Source of the DNA: JAFAXD01 sp051985675
GTDB lineage: Bacteria; Pseudomonadota; Alphaproteobacteria; Rhizobiales; Xanthobacteraceae
Length of the DNA stretch: 64,000 nucleotides
Direction: 5' to 3'
NCBI GenBank assembly: GCA_051985675.1
Contig: JBPYFJ010000035.1
Span: 1-64,000 of the forward strand
The position numbers and the translations under genes were made by a program. Below, one piece after another: positions 8,306-17,743 of this stretch. The notes under the pieces are model-generated. The model made no database searches. It was given only the letters and a program-made list of their open reading frames with translations, and was not told the origin of the DNA. How positions within the stretch are numbered: position 1 is the stretch's first letter; each line of letters starts with the position of its first letter.

Positions 8306-9292
8306 ATGTCCAAACTCTCGCTCTCGGTCGCCATCGGCGACTACGACCGCAACCGCCCGCTGATCACCGGCGCCGTCCAGATCGACGGCGTCGACCCGGT
8401 GTTCATGACGCTGTCGCCGGAGGAGATCTTCTTTCGCGCGCTGCGCTCGCGGGACTTCGATATCTGCGAGCTTTCGCTCTCGAGCTTCACGGTCAAGACG
8501 GCGGCTGGCGACAGCCCGTATGTAGGCGTGCCGTGCTTTCTGTCGCGCGCGTTCCGCCACACCTCGATCTACGTCCGCACGGACCGCATCAAGGAGCCGA
8601 AGGACCTCAAAGGCCGCAGGGTCGGGGTGCCCGAATATCAGCTCACCGCCAATGTGTGGGCGCGCGCGATCCTTGCGGACGACCATGGGGTCGCGCCCGC
8701 CGATATCCACTGGGTGCGCGGCGCGATCGAGCACGCCGGGCGAATCGAAAAGATCGGCATCAAGTTGCCTCCCGGCGTCGAGCTCGAAAACGCGCCGGAG
8801 GGACGCACGATCTCCGAGCTGATCGATTGCGGCGAGATCGACGGCTTCATCGCACCGCGTCCGCCGCATCTGAGGCGGCCAAACCCGAACGTCGGCTGGC
8901 TGTTTCGCGATCCGGTGGCTGCCGCCAAGGACTATTACAGGCGCACCGGCATCTTCCCGATCATGCACCTGGTCGGCGTGCGGCGCACGCTCGCCGAGAA
9001 GCATCCGTGGTTGCCGGCCGCGGTGATGAAGGCGTTCGAGCAGTCCAAGTCGCTGGCGATCGCCCACCTCGCGGACACCTCGGCCACTAAAGTGACGCTG
9101 CCGTTTATCGAGGAGCAGCTCGTGGCCACCCGCGAGCTGATGGGCGAGGATTATTGGCCCTACGGGGTCGAGCCGAACCGCAAGACGCTGGAGACGTTCC
9201 TGCGCCACCACCACGGTCAGGGCCTGTCATCGCGGCTGGTCAAGGTCGAGGAGCTGTTTCATCCCTCGACCTACGAGACGTTCAAGATCTGA
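8306..9292 (+). CDS. 4,5-dihydroxyphthalate decarboxylase-like protein
   Basis: A 328-residue protein with the periplasmic-binding-protein-like fold of the 4,5-dihydroxyphthalate decarboxylase family, but with no signal peptide, consistent with a cytoplasmic enzyme. Features seen: an N-terminal strand LSVAIGDYDRNRPL, a DLKGRRVGVPEYQLTA segment and RTGIFPIMH towards the C-terminal half, all characteristic of the family. It would decarboxylate an aromatic carboxylate; the real substrate is unknown. It starts 41 bp after soxB and may be read from the sox transcript. Its stop lies only a few bases from the stop of the convergent binding-protein gene, part of an uptake operon that could share a substrate range. 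Confidence 0.75.
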   Translation: MSKLSLSVAIGDYDRNRPLITGAVQIDGVDPVFMTLSPEEIFFRALRSRDFDICELSLSSFTVKTAAGDSPYVGVPCFLSRAFRHTSIYVRTDRIKEPKDLKGRRVGVPEYQLTANVWARAILADDHGVAPADIHWVRGAIEHAGRIEKIGIKLPPGVELENAPEGRTISELIDCGEIDGFIAPRPPHLRRPNPNVGWLFRDPVAAAKDYYRRTGIFPIMHLVGVRRTLAEKHPWLPAAVMKAFEQSKSLAIAHLADTSATKVTLPFIEEQLVATRELMGEDYWPYGVEPNRKTLETFLRHHHGQGLSSRLVKVEELFHPSTYETFKI

Positions 9293-9299
9293 CGCTCGC

Positions 9300-10274
9300 T
9301 CAATGGGTCAACGGCGGTTGCAGCTGGATGAGCCCCGACAACTGCTCCTGGCTCAACGGGGCCGAGATGAACTTGAGCGCCACCGCGTCTTTCATCAGCA
9401 TGTCGATCCCTTTGATCTTGTCGGGGTCGAGCAATGACTTTGGAAAGAAATCGTCGCGAACACGCCGCGCCATCGGCTCCGGTGTGCCGGCAAAGGCCGC
9501 ATACGCGCCGATCACCTTCGGGTTGCCGCTGTACATGTAATCGATTGACTCGCGATAAGCCTGCATGAAGCGACGGAACAGGTCGCCGCGTTGCGCCAGC
9601 GCTTGTGCATTGGCGACGATGACGCGGATGGTTTGATCGCGCACAATGGCCGCGTCGGTTGCCTTCGCGATCAGCCGGATCTGACCGTCCTCCATTTCCC
9701 TGAAGCCGAAGGGCGGCGGCGCCCAGCCAACATCGACGCGGCCACTCATGACCGCGGCGAGCGTCGCCGACGGATTGCCGGTCGCCACCGGCTTGGCCGT
9801 GAGGCCGAATTCTTTGATGAATGCGCGCACGATCGAATCGGTTGACGAACCTTTGGTGGAAAACGCGATGGTCTTGCCGTTGGTATCGTCGAGCGTCCTG
9901 ATCGAGGACGTCGTTTTGGCATACCAATAATCCGCGGCACCGGTCGCCTCGGCGCCGATGATGCGGACGGGGTCACCTTTGGCAAATGCCGCAATAGCCC
10001 CCAAGGTGCCGACCGCGAGCCCGGCGTCCGCCGTGCCCGCGATCACGGGCGCCAACGTCTCATCGGTTCCCGATGTATAGGTCGTCTCAAGCACCAGACC
10101 GTATTTCTTGAAGATGCCGGCTTGGCTCCCGAGTTCGGTGACGGCCGTATCCCAGGCACCGCGCTGGCCGATGGCGAGCTTGAGCAGATCGTCCGCGCGC
10201 GCGGACCCGCAAGCCAAACTGGCGATGACGGCAGCGGCGGCAATCAGCGCGGTTCGGCCTCGGTCGCGGCTCAC
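9300..10274 (-). CDS. NitT/TauT-type ABC transporter substrate-binding protein
   Basis: Periplasmic binding protein of the NMT1/SsuA-like class, last gene of a five-gene operon. The GTG at 10274 is chosen as start because it follows an AGGAGA sequence by about six bases and gives a clean signal peptide ending in SARA-DDLL. The mature protein has features typical of sulfonate, nitrate or thiamine-precursor binding proteins: AVTELGSQAGIFKKYGL near the N-terminus and a GRVDVGWAPP loop. It begins 13 bp after the permease gene. The ligand cannot be read from the sequence; the linked ThDP enzyme suggests a 2-oxo acid or aromatic compound, which is inference. Confidence 0.85.
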   Translation of the reverse strand: MSRDRGRTALIAAAAVIASLACGSARADDLLKLAIGQRGAWDTAVTELGSQAGIFKKYGLVLETTYTSGTDETLAPVIAGTADAGLAVGTLGAIAAFAKGDPVRIIGAEATGAADYWYAKTTSSIRTLDDTNGKTIAFSTKGSSTDSIVRAFIKEFGLTAKPVATGNPSATLAAVMSGRVDVGWAPPPFGFREMEDGQIRLIAKATDAAIVRDQTIRVIVANAQALAQRGDLFRRFMQAYRESIDYMYSGNPKVIGAYAAFAGTPEPMARRVRDDFFPKSLLDPDKIKGIDMLMKDAVALKFISAPLSQEQLSGLIQLQPPLTH

Positions 10275-10287
10275 TGCGCTCTCCTGC

Positions 10288-11082
10288 TCAACGTATTTTG
10301 ACGCGGTCGAGGCGCCCGACCCAGCCGACGAGCGCGTTGGCACCGATGGCAAGGACGAACACGACGATCAGCATCGCATACATGCGCGGCATGTCGAACA
10401 AAGAGTAGGCCTGGATGATCAGGAATCCGATACCACTGTTCGAGAGCTTGGTCTCCGCCAGCAATGTCCCGATGATCGCAACACCAAGACCGAGGCGGAC
10501 GCCGTTGATAATCGGATGCCGCATCGCCGGCAAATAAATCTTCGTTGCCATTTGCCACGCGTTGGCACGGAAGCTGCGGCCGACGCGGATTAGAATTGGT
10601 TCAATCTGGCGCATTCCGGCGGCGGCCGACAGGGCGATCGGGAAGAAGCAGGAGATGGCTCCCATCGCAACCTTTGAGCCGCTGCCGACGCCGAACCACA
10701 TGATCATGATCGGAAAGAAGATGATCTTCGGCGTGGGACCGAGGTAGTAGAGATAAGGCTCATAGGCCTTTGTCAGCAACCTGCTACCTCCCAGGATCAA
10801 TCCGACGACCAAGCCCGACAGCCCGCCGATGAGCAGGCTGGCGCCGACCTCTCCGGCGGTAACACCAAGGTTCCAGTAGTATTCCGGGTTGGACAGCAAC
10901 CTGACGATGGCGCCGGCGATGGCCTGCAGGGACGGCACCACGTCGCGATAGAGCAGGCCCGAGGCGGCGACCACTTCCCAGATCGCCAGCACGGCGGCGA
11001 TAATGACGACGCGCAGCCAGAGCACCGGGCTGCCCACGGCGCCCGGGATCGACGTGGCCCTCAGGCGACCGGTCTCAGCCAT
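10288..11082 (-). CDS. ABC transporter permease, SsuC/TauC type
   Basis: An inner-membrane permease of about 264 residues with the six-helix BPD_transp_1 fold. The cytoplasmic EAA loop, which contacts the ATPase, is visible as FRANAWQMATKIYLPAMRHPI. The ATG at 11082 gives a 22-bp overlap with the upstream permease gene; an in-frame start further upstream would deepen that overlap and is less likely. It is one of two non-identical permeases in this operon, so the transporter is probably a heterodimer of membrane subunits. Substrate unknown. Confidence 0.85.
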   Translation of the reverse strand: MAETGRLRATSIPGAVGSPVLWLRVVIIAAVLAIWEVVAASGLLYRDVVPSLQAIAGAIVRLLSNPEYYWNLGVTAGEVGASLLIGGLSGLVVGLILGGSRLLTKAYEPYLYYLGPTPKIIFFPIMIMWFGVGSGSKVAMGAISCFFPIALSAAAGMRQIEPILIRVGRSFRANAWQMATKIYLPAMRHPIINGVRLGLGVAIIGTLLAETKLSNSGIGFLIIQAYSLFDMPRMYAMLIVVFVLAIGANALVGWVGRLDRVKIR

Positions 11083-11846
11083 CGCTCGAGCCTTTCGATC
11101 ACCACGAAGAAGCAAACGCTCACCAGGATCACAAAAAAGATCGCCGCATAGGTGCCGGGCAGGTCATAACGTTCCGCGAGGTCGTTGATCAATTGGCCGA
11201 GGCCGCCGAAATTGATCAGGAATTCGACGCCGACGACGTTGATCAAAGTGAATATGAGCCCGAGCCGCACCCCCACGAAGATCGTCGGCAGCGCCGCCGG
11301 CAGCAGGATCTTGGTGAACAGCTGCATCCGGCTGAGATTGAAGCTGCGCCCGACATCGACCAGCACACGGCGGGTCGTGACCAGCCCTTCGATCGTCTTG
11401 AGGATGACGGGCGGTAATCCGGCCACGAAGCCCATCATGATGATCGTCCACGCGCTGCGTCCGAAAATCACCAGAAACAACGGATACATCAGCACGGTCG
11501 GCGCCGACGCGAGCGCTGCGATCCAGGTCTCGGTGGCGCGCCGCAGCAGGTCGAAACGATAAAGCAGCACGCCGGCGAGAACGCCCACCACCGTGATCAT
11601 CGCGCCGGCAGTGAACGCCTCGGTGAATGTCAGGAGGAAGCGCGATCCGATGCCCTCGTCCAGGATGATCCGCTCGAACGCGGCCGCGACCTGGATCGGC
11701 GTCGGGACGATATAGTTGTTGATGAAGCCAGCGCGGATCAGCACTTCAACCGCGATCAGCAATAGAAGCAGTGTTACGACGCCAAGCGCAGCAGGACCCA
11801 AGCGCGTCAGCGCAGCCGCTCGCACGACCGTCGTCGTCGAAGTCAC
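11061..11846 (-). CDS. ABC transporter permease, SsuC/TauC type
   Basis: Second permease of the transporter, 261 residues, with hydrophobic segments spread along its length and an EAA loop (RSFNLSRMQLFTKILLPAALPTI). Its start overlaps the stop of the ATPase gene by four bases and its end overlaps the next permease, showing a tightly packed operon. It is clearly related to the downstream permease but diverged, and the pair is best explained as two different subunits rather than a recent duplication. Confidence 0.87.
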   Translation of the reverse strand: MTSTTTVVRAAALTRLGPAALGVVTLLLLLIAVEVLIRAGFINNYIVPTPIQVAAAFERIILDEGIGSRFLLTFTEAFTAGAMITVVGVLAGVLLYRFDLLRRATETWIAALASAPTVLMYPLFLVIFGRSAWTIIMMGFVAGLPPVILKTIEGLVTTRRVLVDVGRSFNLSRMQLFTKILLPAALPTIFVGVRLGLIFTLINVVGVEFLINFGGLGQLINDLAERYDLPGTYAAIFFVILVSVCFFVVIERLERWLRPVA

Positions 11847-12706
11847 TGGGCGTTCTCTCCCGCCTTGCGCCGCGTTTCCTCGTCGCGCATGCCGCGGCTC
11901 GCTTCTTCGCGTAGATCGCTCCAGATCTGCGCCACGTAATGGCCGAACGCGTCGCTCGACACGATCGCGGAGGACCGTGGCCGCGGCAAGACGATATCGA
12001 CGATGCGTTTGACGCGCCCCGGCCGGTAGGTCATCACCAGCACGCGATCGGCAAGCTGCACCGCCTCGGTGATGTTGTGGGTGATGATCAGAGTCGTCTG
12101 CTGCAGCGCCTGCTGGATCTGCAGCACCTTGTCGCCCAACAGCAATCTGGTCTGCTCGTCGAGCGCCGCGAACGGCTCGTCCATCAGCAGGATCTTCGGC
12201 TCCGACGCGAGCGTGCGCGCGATCGCGACCCGTTGGCGCATGCCGCCGGAGAGTTCCGTCGGATACCGGTTCTCGAATCCGTCGAGCCCAACCAGCGAGA
12301 TGAAATGGCGCGCGCGGTCAAGCCGTTCGTATTTGCGCATCCCGGCGATCTCGAGCGGGAACGCGACGTTGTCGATGACGCTGCGCCAGGGGAATGTGGA
12401 CTCGTCCTGAAACACCATCCCGACCGCGGGATGTGGACCCCGCATACGCGTCCCGGCGACCGACACGGTTCCCTGATAGTCATCGACCAAGCCGCCAACG
12501 ATGTTGAACAAGGTCGACTTGCCGCAACCGGACGGGCCGATCACCGCCATGAATTCGCCCGGTCTCACCTGGAGCGAGACATGGTCAACCGCGACGAGCG
12601 GACCCTCGGGCGTCTCGAAGCGTTTCACGAGGTCGTCGACGACCAGGATGCTGTCGCCAGTGTCCGCTTTCCCGAGGATCGCGGTAGGGGTGGAACCGAC
12701 GGCCAT
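11843..12706 (-). CDS. ABC transporter ATP-binding protein, NitT/TauT type
   Basis: The energising subunit of the importer, 287 residues from the ATG at 12706, which has GGAG upstream. Motifs in order: Walker A GPSGCGKS (57-64), Q-loop FQDE near 99-102, ABC signature LSGGMRQR (152-159), Walker B KILLMDEP (171-178) and the H-loop histidine at 210. A longer reading from 12760 would overlap the preceding ThDP gene and is not favoured. The sequence resembles SsuB/TauB/NrtD ATPases. It lies between the ThDP enzyme gene and the permeases in one transcriptional direction. Confidence 0.9.
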   Translation of the reverse strand: MAVGSTPTAILGKADTGDSILVVDDLVKRFETPEGPLVAVDHVSLQVRPGEFMAVIGPSGCGKSTLFNIVGGLVDDYQGTVSVAGTRMRGPHPAVGMVFQDESTFPWRSVIDNVAFPLEIAGMRKYERLDRARHFISLVGLDGFENRYPTELSGGMRQRVAIARTLASEPKILLMDEPFAALDEQTRLLLGDKVLQIQQALQQTTLIITHNITEAVQLADRVLVMTYRPGRVKRIVDIVLPRPRSSAIVSSDAFGHYVAQIWSDLREEASRGMRDEETRRKAGENAQ

Positions 12707-12728
12707 CGGGGCTCCAATTCGTCGTCGC

Positions 12729-14552
12729 TCACCCGCCGCGGTCGGGCTTCTGGGCGGCAATCGCCGCCGCGACGCCGGGGGAATAACCGGGCTCGATGTG
12801 CACGTCGATCACCGCAACTTCGCCGGCGTCAACCGCCGCGATCGCTTCCGCATAGACCTTCGGCAGATCCGCGATCTCCTTGACCGGGCCAAAACCGCGC
12901 GCGCCCTGCGCCCGCGCCATGCCGGCGATGTCGGGATCCGGATCGCTGATCCGCTGACCGATCCATTTGTTTTCCACCGGGCGGTTACGCATGCGGGCGA
13001 CGCGCTCCTGGTGGACTTCGTCGTTGTAGAACGAGCGATTGTTGGCGATCACAAACAATAACGGGATGCGATAGTGCACGGCGGTCCAGACCGCGGTCAC
13101 ACCCATCAGGTAATCGCCGTCGCCGCAAATCGCGATCGGCAGGCGGCCGCTGCCTTTGAGCGCCAGCGCTGCGCCGACCGACATGCCGGGCCCGCCGCCA
13201 AGCCCGCCTCCGCCATCGGACCCGAGATAGTCGAGCGGATGGCGGAAATCCCACCAGCTGCCGGTCCAAGAAATTGGCAGATGGGTGAGGGAGACCGGCC
13301 GGTCGCCGACCGCCGCCTTGAGCGCGCTGGCGAGATGCGCCAAGGCCAACGGCCCCTGCGGGACCGATACCGGCGTGGGCTCGCGCACCGGCACCGGCTT
13401 CGTCCGCCGCGGGCCCAGTGCGGCGAGCAGCGCCTGCACCACGACGTCCGTGTCCGCGGCGATCAGCAGATCCGCATAGGGCAGCGCCATGTAATCCATG
13501 CTCCACCCGTTGTGTACCTGATGGTCCATGGACACCTGGATGATCGTCGCCGTCGGCGGTCCGCCAAGCGCCTTGAGGGTTCCGCCGAGATCGACCCAAT
13601 CGAGGCTGAGGATGACGTCCGCCTCGCGCATCGCGGCGACCAGCTCGGCGTTGTGGAACGACGCGGGCGCGCCGACGTGCAGCGGATGATCGGTCGGGAA
13701 GGCGGCTCCGACGTGCAGGCTCGATGCAACGCGCGCCCCCAAGACGTCGACCAGCGCGACGCGGCGATCCCAGGCGGCAACGTCGCGCGAGACACGTCCG
13801 ACCAGAACGAGCGGGCGTTTGGCGCTCGTCAGAAGCTCGACCGCGCGCTGCACGAGATCGGGCGGTGCGCCCGTTGCCACTTGCGGTGTCAGGCGCGCGG
13901 TGTCGACCGGCGGCAGCGGCTCGGCGATCTTCGCCTCCTGCAGCTCCGCATCGAGGTTGACGTACACGGGCCCCTTGGGCGTGGTATTTGCAATCCAGCC
14001 GGCGCGCAGCACGGCTTCGCGGATCGCCGACGGCGACGCCGGTTGGTCGTCCCATTTCGTGTAGTTGCGCACCAGCGCCCCCTGGTCGCGCGCGGTGTGG
14101 ATCCAATCGATCCAGGGACGGCGCTTGGCGGCGTCGACCGGCCCGGTGGCACCAAGCACGATCACCGGCATGCGGTCGCACCAGGCATTGAAGAACGCCA
14201 TGGTGGCGTGCATCAGGCCGACGTTGGAATGCACCGCCGCCGCCATCGCCTTACCGGTCACCTTGGCGTAGCCATGGGCGATCGCGACCGCGGCCTCCTC
14301 ATGCAGGCACAGCAACATCTGCGGCGTTGAATTTCCCAGGTAGTTGACCAGTGAATCGTGCAAGCCGCGAAAGCTCGCACCCGGATTGAGCGCGATATAG
14401 GGAACGTCGAGCGCGCGCAGGGCGTCAGCTGCGACGTCGCTACCGAAGATCGGCGCGTTTACGCCGGCGGGGGTCGGCCGTTCCAGCGCGGCGGTATCGT
14501 TGGCAATCGGCGTCTTGCGGGCTGCGGCGCCGTCGCGTCTCGTGGTGGTCAT
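12729..14552 (-). CDS. ThDP-dependent enzyme, acetolactate synthase-like family
   Basis: A 607-residue thiamine-diphosphate enzyme, first gene of the operon with the ABC importer. It has the three-domain layout of acetolactate synthase, benzoylformate decarboxylase and relatives: an N-terminal domain with the catalytic glutamate in LHEEAAVA (about 85-86), a central domain, and the ThDP/Mg motif GDGDYLMG starting at 477 and closing with NN at 504-505. It would act on a 2-oxo acid, by decarboxylation or carboligation; which one is not decidable here. The ATG at 14552 follows a GGAAAG sequence; an upstream ATG at 14606 is possible. Its link to uptake genes suggests it acts on the imported compound. 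Confidence 0.82.
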   Translation of the reverse strand: MTTTRRDGAAARKTPIANDTAALERPTPAGVNAPIFGSDVAADALRALDVPYIALNPGASFRGLHDSLVNYLGNSTPQMLLCLHEEAAVAIAHGYAKVTGKAMAAAVHSNVGLMHATMAFFNAWCDRMPVIVLGATGPVDAAKRRPWIDWIHTARDQGALVRNYTKWDDQPASPSAIREAVLRAGWIANTTPKGPVYVNLDAELQEAKIAEPLPPVDTARLTPQVATGAPPDLVQRAVELLTSAKRPLVLVGRVSRDVAAWDRRVALVDVLGARVASSLHVGAAFPTDHPLHVGAPASFHNAELVAAMREADVILSLDWVDLGGTLKALGGPPTATIIQVSMDHQVHNGWSMDYMALPYADLLIAADTDVVVQALLAALGPRRTKPVPVREPTPVSVPQGPLALAHLASALKAAVGDRPVSLTHLPISWTGSWWDFRHPLDYLGSDGGGGLGGGPGMSVGAALALKGSGRLPIAICGDGDYLMGVTAVWTAVHYRIPLLFVIANNRSFYNDEVHQERVARMRNRPVENKWIGQRISDPDPDIAGMARAQGARGFGPVKEIADLPKVYAEAIAAVDAGEVAVIDVHIEPGYSPGVAAAIAAQKPDRGG

Positions 14553-14638
14553 CGGGGCTTTCCGGCGGATGAATGTCCGCCGAGTTAGAGCATTTTTTTC
14601 GCGCAAGTGGAAATCGGTTTCAGCGCCTTAACTGTACG

Positions 14639-15964
14639 TCAGGCGCCTTCCCGCAGCCGGGCCAGCACCTTGAGCCCTGGGTAGCCGTCGGCCGGATCCA
14701 TGCCGACCTTGTGTTGATAGTTGCGCACCGCCTGCATGGTATCGCGGCCAACGCGCCCATCGGCTCCGCCGGTGTCGAAGCCCGCCGCGGTGAGCCGGCG
14801 CTGAATCTCCTGCACTTCCTCGACCGTCGGAACCCGTTCGCCACCGGGGAACGGCTGGACGAACGGTCCGTCACCACGGATGCGGTCGGCGAGATAGCAG
14901 ACCGCCAACGCATAGCTGAAGGCAGGATTGTAGCTTTTGACGGCCGCAAAGTTCTGTCCGATCAGAAACGCCGGGCCGCCGCGCACCGGCACCGTCAGGT
15001 GAACGCGGTCTTGCGGCCGGGCAAACGGCTTGCCGTCGGCCCGCACAACTCCACGCTCCTGCCATTGCTGATACGTGCGGGTGCCGCCGTCGGCGCCGCG
15101 TGCGCCGGGGAGTTTGACTTCGCAGCCCCAGGCTTCGCCGCGGCGGTAGTGCCCGCGCTCCACCAGAAAGCGCGCGGTGCCCGCGAAAGCGTCGTCGGGC
15201 TTGCCGAACGGGTTGATGCGGCCGTCATGATCGTAGTCGACACCCATATTGAGCCAAACTTCCGGCATCCACTGGGTATGACCCATCGCGCCCGCCCACG
15301 AGCCGATCATGTCCTGTGGGGTAGCCCAGCCCCGATCGACGATTTTCAGCGCGTTGATCAGTTCCTGCTCCCAATAAGCACGCCGGCGCGGCTCGCCATA
15401 GGCGAGCGCCGCCAGCGCAGGAATGACCGGGCGCATGTACTTCGGATTATCGACGACGTCGCCGTAGCTCGACTCGTTGCCCCACAACGAGAGCAGCAAG
15501 AATCGGTCGACGCCGTAGTCCTGCTCGACGCGTTCGAGCAGCGGTGCATATTGGCGAGCGCGCTCGCGGCCGATCCGCACCCGCAGGTCGGACACGCGGC
15601 GATTAAGGTACTGCCAGAGCTCCTCGGTAAACTCGTCTTGCCTAGCGACTAGCGCGTAAACGGCTGTGTCGGGTTTTATCCCGCTCATGACGCGCGTGTA
15701 GGTCGCTTCCGGCACGCCTCGCGCGATGGCTTTTGGCCGAAACGTGATGACCCAACGCTCGAACCCCGTGCTTTGCGCGCGCGCTGCTCCGCTCGCGAGC
15801 ATCGCTATCGCGCTCACTCCGACGTGAAGAAATGATCTCCGACTTGGGCAGGCTGGCAATTTTGAGCCGTTCGTTGATGCCACCGGATTTGTCCCGGCCG
15901 ACCCGGTGGTCGTCGTCACTCCCGGAGAGGCTAGCATGGGCCTGAACGATGTCGAGCGGCGCAC
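14639..15964 (-). CDS. Lytic murein transglycosylase with peptidoglycan-binding domain
   Basis: Cleaves peptidoglycan glycan strands. The protein has a Tat-type signal (SRRSFLHVG, residues 41-49) followed by an AARAQ cleavage region, a SltB/MltB-like catalytic domain with the presumed catalytic Glu164 in WGNESSYG, a GAMGHTQWMP motif, and a C-terminal peptidoglycan-binding domain (about 375-441) with GADGRVGRDTMQAV. The exact start is uncertain: ATGs at 15964 and 15937 and GTGs further in all place the signal some distance from the N-terminus. Any start that keeps the Tat motif overlaps the upstream M23 gene by at least about 200 bp in a different frame, which is unusual. Confidence 0.87.
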   Translation of the reverse strand: MRRSTSFRPMLASPGVTTTTGSAGTNPVASTNGSKLPACPSRRSFLHVGVSAIAMLASGAARAQSTGFERWVITFRPKAIARGVPEATYTRVMSGIKPDTAVYALVARQDEFTEELWQYLNRRVSDLRVRIGRERARQYAPLLERVEQDYGVDRFLLLSLWGNESSYGDVVDNPKYMRPVIPALAALAYGEPRRRAYWEQELINALKIVDRGWATPQDMIGSWAGAMGHTQWMPEVWLNMGVDYDHDGRINPFGKPDDAFAGTARFLVERGHYRRGEAWGCEVKLPGARGADGGTRTYQQWQERGVVRADGKPFARPQDRVHLTVPVRGGPAFLIGQNFAAVKSYNPAFSYALAVCYLADRIRGDGPFVQPFPGGERVPTVEEVQEIQRRLTAAGFDTGGADGRVGRDTMQAVRNYQHKVGMDPADGYPGLKVLARLREGA

Positions 15965-17543
15965 CGGCCGCCGCCTGCGCCTGCGTCACTGCCTCTGCGA
16001 CCGCCGCAGCCGTCAGGCTCGGCTCAAGCTCCTCCTTGATTTCGCGGCCGCGCGCGCCGAGCAGCCGCTCATAGGCCGCGACCAGCGTCATGTAGGGATT
16101 GACGAAGGTCCAACCGTATTTGGTGAGCACCTGGGTATCGAAATGCAGATGATAAGTGGTGCCGAATTCGCGCCGATCGAACGTTCCGACCTTGCCGATC
16201 AACTCGCCCTCGTGCACCGCGCGTCCGCTCAGCACACTGTCCGCATCGAGCATTTTCGGGTTCATGTGCAGGTACCGGAATCGGATGTGTTCACCCGCAA
16301 CATTGACGAACAGGTAGGTCAGTTCGCGCCCAGCGCCGCGCAGGATCATGCCGTCGCGGACGGCCGCCACATCATCCAGGTAGGGCAGGCAGCGGTCGCC
16401 GCCTTCGTTGCGGAGCTTGCAGGTTGTGGGCCGGATGTCCTGGCCCTGATGGCCATGGCCGCCCGAACATTGGCCAACCAGGAACGAGCGATGTTCGCAG
16501 AAGTTGTCGCGCCAGGGATACGAGCGATTCTCCGCAACCGATTCGTCGAACACAAGCGGCTTGCCGTTGACGCGGCAGCGATAAGGCGCGCCCTTGGCGC
16601 CTGATCGCGATGAGCGTCCGGTGTGGTCGCAATCGCCCCAGTTGAGGAACGACTGGGAGTTTGCATAAGCCGGAGCCTGCGCGAGCGGAAACCGGATTTT
16701 GGCATAGACCGTGTAGTCGACGACGCCATCGCGGCCGCGAAACCCGGTGTTCGGTAGCAGCCGGCCCGGCGAATTGTAGGTGAAAGCCGGCGACGTGTCG
16801 GTCGGGCGATCAATCGTACCCGCGCTCTCGGACGCAGCCTGTGGCGTGCCGCCGACCAGCTGCAATGACTTGGTGAAACCGGTCAGAAGCTGATCGGCCG
16901 CCGTGCAGGACAATCTGCGGCCACGGCTCGGGCCGTCATAACACTCCGTCGACACCACATATGTCACCCCGAAGCGCACAAACGCAAACCGCAGATGATG
17001 TTCAAGAAAGATCCGGCGAATCCCGGGAAATTGTGCGGCGAGTTCCTTATCCTTCACGGGTTCATCGGTTGCCAGCCGAGGCTCATTGAGCTCGTAGAGC
17101 AGCAGCGATCCCGAAATCAGGACCCCGACATCGCGACGCGCGTCGGTGCCGTCGGACCCCGGCCGGTGCACGGCAAACGATGCATCGAATCCGGAAGGGC
17201 CGGTCATCAGGAACGTCAATCGCGGTCCGGCATTGCCATCGTCGTTGCGCGCGTCCCCATCAGCGGGCGCGGGCAACAGCGCCGCTGCGTCGATCGGAAG
17301 CAGAACCGGCACCCCGCTCTGCGGGATTGCCGGATACGCCCGCGCGGCCGCCTTGTTCAACTGGGTCAGCGCGGATGCGTCGGGATCGGCGAGCAGAGGG
17401 CGCAATGCCTCGCTACTTCCGATCTCGCCCTGCACGGCGTCCCAGTCGACCGGCGCCACGGCAACACGCGGCGGAAGCATATCCTGCGCGCAGGCTGTTC
17501 CCAGCACGCACGCAAGCAGCAACCCAGCCGACGTTCCCCGCAT
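15642..17543 (-). CDS. Secreted M23-family metallopeptidase
   Basis: A large exported protein (633 residues from the ATG at 17543, which follows GGGGAGA) with a signal peptide ending near ACA-QD. The C-terminal half holds a LytM/M23 zinc peptidase domain: HGHQGQD at 363-369, containing the HxGxD motif, and HLHFD at 465-469. M23 enzymes cut peptide cross-links in peptidoglycan. The first ~330 residues match no family I recognise. The last ~60 residues are rich in Arg and Ser and run through the start of the transglycosylase gene in another frame; this tail looks like non-coding read-through, so the natural stop may have been lost by a frameshift. Confidence 0.8.
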   Translation of the reverse strand: MRGTSAGLLLACVLGTACAQDMLPPRVAVAPVDWDAVQGEIGSSEALRPLLADPDASALTQLNKAAARAYPAIPQSGVPVLLPIDAAALLPAPADGDARNDDGNAGPRLTFLMTGPSGFDASFAVHRPGSDGTDARRDVGVLISGSLLLYELNEPRLATDEPVKDKELAAQFPGIRRIFLEHHLRFAFVRFGVTYVVSTECYDGPSRGRRLSCTAADQLLTGFTKSLQLVGGTPQAASESAGTIDRPTDTSPAFTYNSPGRLLPNTGFRGRDGVVDYTVYAKIRFPLAQAPAYANSQSFLNWGDCDHTGRSSRSGAKGAPYRCRVNGKPLVFDESVAENRSYPWRDNFCEHRSFLVGQCSGGHGHQGQDIRPTTCKLRNEGGDRCLPYLDDVAAVRDGMILRGAGRELTYLFVNVAGEHIRFRYLHMNPKMLDADSVLSGRAVHEGELIGKVGTFDRREFGTTYHLHFDTQVLTKYGWTFVNPYMTLVAAYERLLGARGREIKEELEPSLTAAAVAEAVTQAQAAAGAPLDIVQAHASLSGSDDDHRVGRDKSGGINERLKIASLPKSEIISSRRSERDSDARERSSARAKHGVRALGHHVSAKSHRARRAGSDLHARHERDKTRHSRLRASR

Positions 17544-17743
17544 CCAGATCTCCCCTCGTGCACGCAATTACTCGGCAACCGTTCCGACTATCGTGGAATC
17601 GTTTGGTTCTGCCAAGTCGCTATCGCGCCTCGAGCGCTGCCGGCAGGGTGCGCGACGGGCTTGTGAACACCATTTGGGACAATCACATGGGGTGGTGTAA
17701 TCTTGGGGCGAGGGTCGACGTTTGAGTTGGCAGGAACAGCGCA

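Noticed and set aside
13074..14330. 418-codon open frame antisense to the ThDP enzyme gene
   Set aside because: His/Arg/Asp-rich shadow; the opposite frame encodes an intact ThDP enzyme.
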